From assembly GCA_947074345.1 (NCBI GenBank), contig CAMTPH010000002.1, forward strand, positions 1 through 64,000: DNA of 64,000 nucleotides. Reading direction: 5' to 3'. The stretch is from an uncultured Bacteroides sp. (lineage in GTDB: Bacteria; Bacteroidota; Bacteroidia; Bacteroidales; Bacteroidaceae). Positions 10,802 to 19,194 of the stretch are shown here, piece by piece; position 1 is the first letter of the stretch; each line of letters opens with the position of its first letter. Under the pieces are notes generated by a model. That model had not been told where the DNA came from, did not search any database, and was given only the letters and a program-made list of their open reading frames with translations. A program made the translations under genes and the position numbers.

Positions 10802-11850
10802 TGATAAAACACACCTTTCTTTTAGCGATATCTCTAATACTATTATTTTCTACCCAAACAGTTGCTCAAACCGATTCAATAAGGTTTAGAGTTATGTTTT
10901 GGAATGTAGAAAATCTATTCGACACCAAACATGATTCGCTAAAGAATGATTATGAATTCTTGCCTGATGCAACTCGTCATTGGACTTACAAACGATACAA
11001 GAAGAAGATTAATGATGTGGCACGTGTTATCGCAGCAGTAGGCGATCAATCAATTCCTGCTTTAGTTAGTTTATGCGAAGTAGAGAACGATAAGGTTCTT
11101 CAATCGCTCGTTCACTATTCACCCTTAAAAGAGCAAACATATCGATATGTGTTAACCGATTCGCCAGATGAACGAGGCATCAACATTGCCCTACTCTATC
11201 AGCGCAATCTTTTCAAACCAATAAAAACCAAGAGTATACGGATACCACAAATAGATAATGTAAGCCGTCCTACAAGAGATATACTTTATGTTTGTGGCAT
11301 GACAATAACCACTGATACACTTGATGTATTCGTAGTTCACTATCCTTCAAAATCGAGTGGAGCAAAAGAGAGTGAGCCTTACAGGTTACATGTTGCTAAC
11401 AAGCTACGCACACAGGTAGATAGCCTCAACGCTATTAGACAAACACCCCGAATCATAATCATGGGTGACTTCAATGATACACACAACAGTCGCTCTATAG
11501 CGCAAGTATTAGATGCACAAGCTATAAACGAGAGCGCAGAACCAAACAACTTATATCTGCTTCTTGCCAATCAGGTGAAAGGAAACCGTAACCTCGGCTC
11601 TTATAAATACAAAGGGAGATGGCAATTGATTGATCACATCATTGTTTCGGGCAACTTGCTAGACACAACATCCACTTGTTACACATCACAAGAGTTAGCT
11701 CATATTGCAGATTTCGAATTCCTTCAGACTGATGATTTAAACTATGGAGGCAAACAACCATTTCGCACCTATCACGGCATGAAGTATTTAGGAGGATTTA
11801 GCGACCACTTACCCATCTATACAGACTTCATTTTCAAATTCGATTACTAA
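10801..11850 (+). CDS. Endonuclease/exonuclease/phosphatase family protein
   Basis: RVMFWNVENLFDTKHD, SLCEVEND, IIMGDFNDTHNS, FSDHLPIYTDF. Confidence 0.92.
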   Translation: MIKHTFLLAISLILLFSTQTVAQTDSIRFRVMFWNVENLFDTKHDSLKNDYEFLPDATRHWTYKRYKKKINDVARVIAAVGDQSIPALVSLCEVENDKVLQSLVHYSPLKEQTYRYVLTDSPDERGINIALLYQRNLFKPIKTKSIRIPQIDNVSRPTRDILYVCGMTITTDTLDVFVVHYPSKSSGAKESEPYRLHVANKLRTQVDSLNAIRQTPRIIIMGDFNDTHNSRSIAQVLDAQAINESAEPNNLYLLLANQVKGNRNLGSYKYKGRWQLIDHIIVSGNLLDTTSTCYTSQELAHIADFEFLQTDDLNYGGKQPFRTYHGMKYLGGFSDHLPIYTDFIFKFDY

Positions 11851-11858
11851 GTAATGCA

Positions 11859-12488
11859 TTATTGAAGCTGAGTGATATAATCGACTATTACGGCTATAGA
11901 TTCCTGCTCTTTCTTGCTCAAAGCATTGTAACTATCACTTAACACAGCATTGCTTTGCAATAAACCTTTCATGTATTTACGATTAACCCTTACGACTTTT
12001 GTTTCATCGCTTGAGATGATATAGCACGATTGTTTCTCATTGTTATCTGTTGCCGTAACTTTACCATCGTCAACTCTAAAGGTGAAACCCGAACCCGTAG
12101 TACGTTTCGGAGTAGATTGTTGCACTTTATTGGCAACAAAGAAAACATCACCATTATTAAGGCGATAAGCTTTAGCAAAGCCGTTACCCAATGCATTGTT
12201 TTGATATTTTAAAGAACGGCAATTAACAAAAAGCGAATCATCACAAAGTATGAAACGAGCATTTTGTTTAATCTGTTTGCCCAAAGCCTCATCACTAGCA
12301 TTGATTTTTAGATCAGCACCACCCGTCCACATCTTATCTGTTGCACTTCTTTTCTCAATAGACACCGAATTGACATCAACCCAATTATCTTTAACCAAGT
12401 CAGAGTAGCTAGATGCATATTTGCATTGCGCATTGATTGATACAGCCGTCATCATCAAAACAGAGGCCGTTAATAGTAATTTTCGCAT
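11859..12488 (-). CDS. Secreted protein of unknown function
   Basis: 209 aa with signal peptide MRKLLLTASVLMMTAVSINAQ. Confidence 0.75.
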   Translation of the reverse strand: MRKLLLTASVLMMTAVSINAQCKYASSYSDLVKDNWVDVNSVSIEKRSATDKMWTGGADLKINASDEALGKQIKQNARFILCDDSLFVNCRSLKYQNNALGNGFAKAYRLNNGDVFFVANKVQQSTPKRTTGSGFTFRVDDGKVTATDNNEKQSCYIISSDETKVVRVNRKYMKGLLQSNAVLSDSYNALSKKEQESIAVIVDYITQLQ

Positions 12489-12543
12489 AGATTAATGTAG
12501 AATAAAGATTATAAGTTTTAGAAAGAACGATAACTATAAAAGT

Positions 12544-12579
12544 AAAGGGGAGATATCACCAAAGCAATAACTCCCCTTT
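12544..12579 (-). terminator. Terminator after fba
   Basis: AAAGGGGAG...CTCCCCTTT. Confidence 0.65.
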
Positions 12580-12600
12580 CAAGTATCTTAAATCAAAAGA

Positions 12601-13605
12601 TTAGTCTACTAATTTATTATCAGAGCCTAATACGTTGATGATTTTTTCTTTGTACAATTTTTCCATATTGTCACGAGCAGGACCTAAGTATTTACGTGGA
12701 TCGAACTCAGCTGGTTTGTCAGCAAATACTTTGCGGATTGCAGCAGTCATAGCCAAACGGCTATCAGAGTCAATATTGATTTTGCAAACAGAAGATTTAG
12801 CAGCTTTACGCAATTCTTCTTCTGGAATACCGATAGCAGCTTTCAATGCACCACCGTTAGCGTTAATGATTTCAACTTCTTCTTGTGGAACTGAAGAAGA
12901 ACCGTGAAGTACGATTGGGAAACCTGGAAGTTCTTTCATTACACCATCCAATACGTCGAATGCCAATGGAGGAGGAACCAAGCGACCTGTTGCTGGATCA
13001 ACGTGACATTGTTCTGGAGTAAATTTGAAAGCACCGTGAGAAGTACCAATAGAGATAGCCAAGCTATCGCAACCTGTTTTAGTAACAAAGTCAACTACTT
13101 CAGCAGGGTCAGTATAAGTGTGGTGATCAGAAGATACTTCATCTTCAACACCAGCCAATACACCAAGTTCGCCTTCTACAGTTACATCAAATTGGTGAGC
13201 ATAATCAACCACTTTTTTAGTAAGAGCTACGTTTTCTTCGTATGGAAGGTGAGAACCATCAATCATAACTGAAGAGAATCCCATATCGATACAAGACTTA
13301 CAAGTTTCGAAAGAATCACCGTGGTCTAAGTGAAGTACGATTTCTGGGTTTTGGCAACCTAATTCTTTAGCATAAGCTACAGCACCTTCTGCCATATAAC
13401 GAAGTAAAGTTTGGTTAGCATATTGACGAGCTCCTTTAGAAACCTGAAGGATTACTGGAGATTTAGTTTCAACAGCAGCTTTAACGATGGCTTGCAATTG
13501 TTCCATGTTGTTAAAGTTGAAAGCAGGGATAGCATATCCGCCTTTCATAGCCTTTTCAAACATCACTTTTGTGTTTACTAGGCCTAAATCTTTGTAGTTA
13601 ATCAT
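12601..13605 (-). CDS. fba: Class II fructose-bisphosphate aldolase
   Basis: GYAIPAFNFNNMEQLQAI, HLDHGDSFE, SVMIDGSHLPYEEN, GELGVLAGVED, LHGSSSVPQE, NIDSDSRLA. Confidence 0.96.
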   Translation of the reverse strand: MINYKDLGLVNTKVMFEKAMKGGYAIPAFNFNNMEQLQAIVKAAVETKSPVILQVSKGARQYANQTLLRYMAEGAVAYAKELGCQNPEIVLHLDHGDSFETCKSCIDMGFSSVMIDGSHLPYEENVALTKKVVDYAHQFDVTVEGELGVLAGVEDEVSSDHHTYTDPAEVVDFVTKTGCDSLAISIGTSHGAFKFTPEQCHVDPATGRLVPPPLAFDVLDGVMKELPGFPIVLHGSSSVPQEEVEIINANGGALKAAIGIPEEELRKAAKSSVCKINIDSDSRLAMTAAIRKVFADKPAEFDPRKYLGPARDNMEKLYKEKIINVLGSDNKLVD

Positions 13606-13896
13606 ATTGTTTAAAAGTTTATTTGTTAGTGAATAAAATTCTACGCAAAATTAGATATTATCGGTTGAATACAAAATCAAACGAAAGAAATATATCAGCT
13701 AAACATGCCTTTTAAAGCAAAAATATTATGATTATTCTTCAGTTTCTATCCATTTGTAATCTCGATATAGCAAAGTCAAGAATTACAATAGAACATTTAT
13801 ATAAAAGCTTCTATTTGCCATACAAAACAATTTATATCTATTAATACAACCAAGCACATATATATTGACCGATTTGCCATTAAACATAAAGCATCT

Positions 13897-13960
13897 GATA
13901 ACTGTTAACTATTATCAGATTAAATGTATATAGATAGCATGATAACAGTTAACAGTTATC
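13897..13960. repeat. Second pair of 20-bp GATAAC-type palindromes, starts 44 bp apart
   Basis: GATAACTGTTAACTATTATC (13897-13916) and GATAACAGTTAACAGTTATC (13941-13960). Confidence 0.9.
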
Positions 13961-14268
13961 GAATTGCCCATTATTGTGCGCAAGAGAACTGTAACTAAAG
14001 CATTGCAGCCTGTATAGTATAATAGAGTTGAATATATTATATGAAATGAATGATCATTAAAAAGAGCAGCCATTGTTAGATTGAAATAGGCTATTCTTAT
14101 CTCTAAAAGAAACATTTATTAATAGTTAAACAAGTCTATGTGCCTATTTTTTTGATTGTTTCTTTTTCTAATTCAAAGAATACCATTATCTTTGCAACCT
14201 GAAAATAGACCATTACACTATTCTTACCAAATAGTAAACGATATAATAATTAAAAAATAAATACTAAA

Positions 14269-14520
14269 ATGAAAAAGGATCTTCATCCAGAATCATACCG
14301 TCCGGTAGTATTCAAAGATATGTCAAATGGTGATATGTTTTTGTCTCGTTCAACTGTAAACACTAAAGAAACAATTGAATTCGAAGGTGAAACTTATCCA
14401 TTGGTTAAAATTGAAATTTCTAACACTTCTCACCCTTTCTATACAGGTAAATCTACATTGGTAGATACAGCAGGACGTGTTGATAAGTTCATGAGCCGCT
14501 ACGGTAACCGTAAAAAATAA
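14269..14520 (+). CDS. rpmE2: Type B 50S ribosomal protein L31
   Basis: [50 protein letters not shown]; zinc-ligand cysteines absent. Confidence 0.96.
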   Translation: MKKDLHPESYRPVVFKDMSNGDMFLSRSTVNTKETIEFEGETYPLVKIEISNTSHPFYTGKSTLVDTAGRVDKFMSRYGNRKK

Positions 14521-14542
14521 GTTATTACTTTTAAGTAATAGC

Positions 14543-14585
14543 AAAAAGAGAAAGGATATCTACTTAGATATCCTTTCTCTTTTTT
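14543..14585 (+). terminator. Terminator after rpmE2
   Basis: AAAAAGAGAAAGGATATC...GATATCCTTTCTCTTTTT. Confidence 0.85.
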
Positions 14586-14605
14586 GTATATATACCATCA
14601 TAAAA

Positions 14606-14647
14606 AACTCTCCCTCAATATCGTCAATACAATATTGAGGGAGAGTT
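14606..14647 (-). terminator. Terminator after the GH13 amylase gene
   Basis: AACTCTCCCTCAATAT cgtcaataca ATATTGAGGGAGAGTT. Confidence 0.85.
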
Positions 14648-14668
14648 AAAATAACAACTAAAACTAAC

Positions 14669-17407
14669 TTATCTAACTATTTTGCAGGTTTGAACCCTAC
14701 CATCTTCCAATGTTACTCGTGCAACATATATGCCAGGCAACAAAGTAGAGAGGCTCACTGTATTACAATCAGTATCTTGGCGAGCAAGCATACCATTGGC
14801 AGCGTAAACTTCAACCAAAGAAGCATCGCCCTCAATGATTAACTCATCGGTAGTTGGGTTGTAGAAAACGACTTGCATATTTTGCATGACTTCATCTTCG
14901 ATGCCAGTAGTAGTTGGTCTGAAATTAGTATATAGCTTATAACTATTGGCAGAAACTGGGATAGAGTTAGCTTGAGTCGTTGAAGCGATAGTCAATGCAT
15001 TATCTTCGTTCTTGTATTCATACCAAGTACCGGTTTTAGGGAATGTGGTCGATAAGTTTCTATCACTATCTGTAAAGTTGCCTACCACAACAAACGCTTT
15101 GTCGCCATTGTATGCCGAAATTGTTCTACCGGTATTCCAATATGCCTCAGTAGCGCGCCAGCTAAATGTAGTAGATGACGAGAACAACTCTGGATAAGAT
15201 TTACGCAAAGCCATCAACTCACTATAAGTATTGTATAGTTTACGACGAGATGCTACATCATAATAGTTCCAATAGATAGGTTTTTCGCCTGTGCGTCCGT
15301 TGTAATCAATGGAAATATCATATCCTAATTCTCCAAATTGCCAAATAAGTTTTGGGCCGGGCACCGTAAAGAAGAATGCTGCATTTGCAGCCGCTTGACT
15401 CATACGAGAATCCAAACTGGTTTTAATGATACCATTACCATATGTTTTAGCTTTATATGAAGTTCTTTCCTCATCATGACTCTCCATATAGCCTATTAAG
15501 CTACCGGCAGGCATATTTTGATTAGCAGCATAGAGACCTGTAAAGCCGCTTCCAGCAGAGAATCCCATAGCCGATTGACAGTAAGCATAGTTTGAATTTC
15601 GCCATAACATGATGCCACTCTCGCCTAATTCTTTCTCTTCTGTCGTACCACTAGTTAAATGTTCGAAGATAATATACGATTTAGAATCACGCTTCCATAC
15701 CTCATTTGCCATTCTACGTAGGTTTGCAATACGAGCAGCATCATAATCATTGGCCCATCCAGTATGTTTGGTATTTGAGAAACCTTTGGTGAAGTCATAA
15801 CGGAAACCATCTACTTTGTACTCATTAATCCAAAAACTAGCTACACTATCAACTAATGCTTTGGTATAAGTACTTTCATGATTAAAATCATATCCCCATT
15901 GCAAGTCAGTATTCGCTATATTTGATTCTTGATTATACCAAGGATTGTTGGCAGATGGGCGACCATCACTATCACGATATAGCTGATAGAACGGAGATTG
16001 ACCGAAACTATGATTTAACACCAAGTCCATAATCACCGCAATACCGTTAGCATGACATTCATCAACAAATGCTTTTAAATCGTCTTTTGTTCCGTAGTAT
16101 TTATCAGGAGCAAAATAGAACGACGGATTATATCCCCAACTGCTGTTGCCTTCGAACTCATTAACAGGCATCAAATGGATAGCATTAATACCAAGAGCTT
16201 TGAGGTAATACAACATTTCCATTGCACCTTTATATGTATGACTAACTGTAAAATCACGAATCAACAACTCGTATATCATCAGTTGTTCTTTATCAGGCTT
16301 CACAAAGTTAGTAGTCTTCCATTGATAAGGAGTTTGCCCTGTTTGAAGTACAGAAACAATACCTTCAGCTTTGCCGGTAGGATATTTCTTCAAGCCCGGA
16401 TAAACAGATTCAGAAATATATGAGTCGTTCCAAGGATCAAGAACTTTCTCTGTATATGGATCGGCTATCGTAATCTCTTGGTCAACTACATATTGAAATG
16501 CATACTCTTTACCTTTTTCGAGACCTTTAAGCGTTAACCAAAAGTATTCGCCGTCTTGCTTCATCTGATAATTGGTGCTGTATGTCCAGTCATTGAAATC
16601 ACCAATCACATACACATTCTTCTTACCTGGTGCTTGAAGAACCAATGTAGCTTCATTATCATTCACATAATTAATACCCGGACGAGCACTTCTTGGTTTA
16701 GTTTCTTGAGTGGTTTCATCCAACACATTGATTGTCATTACATCTTCTGTTGTAACATCATTGATAGTGGCAACTGCTTTCAATGTCACGTTACCAATCT
16801 TATTGAAAGTATAAGAAGTAGAAAGTTCAGTCACACCATTGGTCGAAGCTATTTGACTATCATCAACAAACAACTTTATATTAGAAGATATAGAAGCTAC
16901 AGCTTTCAATTGTACTGATTCGCCTTTTAAGAACGTAGTAGACGTAGGCTGTTCTAAACGAACAGTCAATCCTGACTCATAAACTTTTACAAAGATATCT
17001 TTGCCTCCAGTGTCTTTTCCCTCTTTCGTTCCTGTTGAGTTTCTAAAGACAAAGGCCATCTGTAGAATCTTTTCTCCGGCAGGTACTCCATAATAACTAC
17101 GCATGCTAGGAGTTATGGTTAATTGCCACTTATCATTTCCTAACGAAGTCATTTTGTATTTAGCTTGGTTTACACTCCAAGACGGAGCATACTTCCAATT
17201 TCCACCACTTATATCAGTAATAACACCGGTATGTGCATACATATCGCCAGTATGACCTGATAAACCAGCAGTACCTAACGATGCATCGAATATGACTGTT
17301 ACTTCATCATCCTCAGTAGGAAAAGCAGGTAGAGTAGTTACAATTTGCGCATTTAAATAAGAAAGACATAAGATTAAGTTAATAAAAATGCAAAAGAGTT
17401 TTTTCAT
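14669..17407 (-). CDS. Secreted GH13 alpha-amylase with N-terminal Ig/E-set-like domains and C-terminal T9SS-type sorting-like domain
   Basis: GH13 motifs VIMDLVLNHS, GFRYDFTKGF, ESHDEERTSY; signal peptide without lipobox Cys; C-terminus YNPTTDELIIEG...VEVYAANGMLARQ...LSTLLPGIYVARVTLEDGRVQTCKIVR. Confidence 0.92.
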   Translation of the reverse strand: MKKLFCIFINLILCLSYLNAQIVTTLPAFPTEDDEVTVIFDASLGTAGLSGHTGDMYAHTGVITDISGGNWKYAPSWSVNQAKYKMTSLGNDKWQLTITPSMRSYYGVPAGEKILQMAFVFRNSTGTKEGKDTGGKDIFVKVYESGLTVRLEQPTSTTFLKGESVQLKAVASISSNIKLFVDDSQIASTNGVTELSTSYTFNKIGNVTLKAVATINDVTTEDVMTINVLDETTQETKPRSARPGINYVNDNEATLVLQAPGKKNVYVIGDFNDWTYSTNYQMKQDGEYFWLTLKGLEKGKEYAFQYVVDQEITIADPYTEKVLDPWNDSYISESVYPGLKKYPTGKAEGIVSVLQTGQTPYQWKTTNFVKPDKEQLMIYELLIRDFTVSHTYKGAMEMLYYLKALGINAIHLMPVNEFEGNSSWGYNPSFYFAPDKYYGTKDDLKAFVDECHANGIAVIMDLVLNHSFGQSPFYQLYRDSDGRPSANNPWYNQESNIANTDLQWGYDFNHESTYTKALVDSVASFWINEYKVDGFRYDFTKGFSNTKHTGWANDYDAARIANLRRMANEVWKRDSKSYIIFEHLTSGTTEEKELGESGIMLWRNSNYAYCQSAMGFSAGSGFTGLYAANQNMPAGSLIGYMESHDEERTSYKAKTYGNGIIKTSLDSRMSQAAANAAFFFTVPGPKLIWQFGELGYDISIDYNGRTGEKPIYWNYYDVASRRKLYNTYSELMALRKSYPELFSSSTTFSWRATEAYWNTGRTISAYNGDKAFVVVGNFTDSDRNLSTTFPKTGTWYEYKNEDNALTIASTTQANSIPVSANSYKLYTNFRPTTTGIEDEVMQNMQVVFYNPTTDELIIEGDASLVEVYAANGMLARQDTDCNTVSLSTLLPGIYVARVTLEDGRVQTCKIVR

Positions 17408-17426
17408 AATATTGTGTTTTAAATTA

Positions 17427-17461
17427 AAGGGCCAACCAAAGGTTTTTCTTAATTGGCCCTT
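17427..17461 (-). terminator. Hairpin between SusD-like gene and amylase (attenuator or RNA-processing candidate)
   Basis: AAGGGCCAA...TTGGCCCTT inverted repeat in the intergenic gap. Confidence 0.5.
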
Positions 17462-17538
17462 ATTTGATAAATATATAAACTTTATTTAATTGTTAATACT
17501 ATTGACTTCATATTTCTTTAAAATTTATCCAGTACAGT

Positions 17539-19182
17539 TTAATATCCAGGGTTCTGTACCAACATCGGATTTAAATTAAGAATTCTAGATTCGATAGGGA
17601 AAACAGTTGTATATCCATTGCTCTCGCCAGGCAGTTGTGGGCGATCAGTATACGCATCGATAAACGTACCAAATCGAACCATATCTTGTCTACGATGTCC
17701 TTCCCAAGCTAATTCACGCATACGTTCTGCTAATATATTATCAAGCGTAGCCGGTAAATCAACTGGAGTAGCACCAGCACGAGAACGTACAGCTTGCAAA
17801 TCAGCATCACCACTACTACCATTGCGCACATTGGCTTCGCTACGCATCAATAAAACATCGGCAAATCTAAACAGTACTATATCATTGCTTTGCAACTTAC
17901 CATCATTAGTAGCTGCCACATCGAGTTCATACTTAAACATACGCGCACCAGCAGTCTTTTCATTTGGCTGATTAGATAAATCTAACATAACATCTTCGGC
18001 CACATAGTCCAGATAGCTACCATCATCAAGTTTAATGTACTCGCCATTTGGTCCCTTTACCATACCGTAATAATACGAAAGCGCAAAACGAGGATCCTGA
18101 CTAGTAGTGTTATAACCAAAAGCATCTAAAACCTCCAATGTAGCGCTTGAGCCATTCCATCCGCCTTGTCCGTAAGCCAGTCCTTGATTGTAGTGACGTG
18201 AACGAACTAGGTAAAAGAACTCATTAGTATATAATGTAGGATCCATCGGAATAGTAAAGATGTTCTCGACAGATGATTCATTGTTAGTTGAGAAGTTAGC
18301 TGCAAAACTTGATTCAAGTTTGTAGCCAAATGTATTTTCTAGTATATCGCAGTACGCTATCGTCGCTTCCCAAGCATTCATTGACTTGCCATTAACAGTA
18401 ATCATGATGCTTGAACCATCAGGTTTCGAACCATCAGTCCAGTTATTATCCGAATAGATCTCTGCATTCAACGCTAACTTTGCAAGCAAGAAGTAAACTA
18501 CAGGTTGAGTAATACGACCATAATATTCGCCTGTTTGATTGCTATGGGCTGTGCTTAAACTACCCACAGTTTCTTGCAATTCATTTATTACAAACTTATA
18601 TACGTCATTTCTCTCTGACTGAACAACATCTTTAATCTCCACATCCGATGAAGTAACAAGTGGTATTCTACCATATAAATCTAATAGATAATAATAGAAC
18701 ATTGCACGAAATGCACGCACTTCAGCTAAGTAAGGAGGAATAGCTGTATTACTCGGATTTTCATCCAAAATAGATTGCATCTTGTCTATCGATTGATTGG
18801 CAAGAACTACCACCTTATAAAGATAATTCCACGAAGAATATATTAAATCATTGTTTACTCCCCAATTGTGTTGGAATATGTTTCTCCAAGCACCACCATC
18901 ATTCCAGTCACCACCGCGTGTAGGAATCATCGCCTCATCGGTTGTGAAAGTATTTAAATCATAGATACCACGGTCGGTTCCTTGCAAACCACTACCACCC
19001 CAACTTGCACCTACTTGCGTATAAAGAGATGCTACAGCTGTAAGATACACTAACATTGGCGTAGAGTAAGCTTGATCTTCGGTAATCTTATCTTTAGGAT
19101 GCTCCTCTAAAAAAGAGCTACAAGAAGAAAAAGCAAAAGTAACAGCTGCAATCAGCATACTATATAAAGCATATTTTTTCAT
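17539..19182 (-). CDS. SusD/RagB family outer-membrane nutrient-binding lipoprotein
   Basis: Lipoprotein signal FAFSSCSSFLEE, EVRAFRAMFYYYLLDLYGRIPLV, LFRFADVLLMRSEA, RMRELAWEGHRRQDMVRFG. Confidence 0.95.
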   Translation of the reverse strand: MKKYALYSMLIAAVTFAFSSCSSFLEEHPKDKITEDQAYSTPMLVYLTAVASLYTQVGASWGGSGLQGTDRGIYDLNTFTTDEAMIPTRGGDWNDGGAWRNIFQHNWGVNNDLIYSSWNYLYKVVVLANQSIDKMQSILDENPSNTAIPPYLAEVRAFRAMFYYYLLDLYGRIPLVTSSDVEIKDVVQSERNDVYKFVINELQETVGSLSTAHSNQTGEYYGRITQPVVYFLLAKLALNAEIYSDNNWTDGSKPDGSSIMITVNGKSMNAWEATIAYCDILENTFGYKLESSFAANFSTNNESSVENIFTIPMDPTLYTNEFFYLVRSRHYNQGLAYGQGGWNGSSATLEVLDAFGYNTTSQDPRFALSYYYGMVKGPNGEYIKLDDGSYLDYVAEDVMLDLSNQPNEKTAGARMFKYELDVAATNDGKLQSNDIVLFRFADVLLMRSEANVRNGSSGDADLQAVRSRAGATPVDLPATLDNILAERMRELAWEGHRRQDMVRFGTFIDAYTDRPQLPGESNGYTTVFPIESRILNLNPMLVQNPGY

Positions 19183-19194
19183 AATTGCATTCTT

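Noticed and set aside
13915-14115. 66-aa minus-strand ORF
   Set aside because: Overlaps the palindrome pair, AT-rich, no recognisable domain; likely chance ORF.
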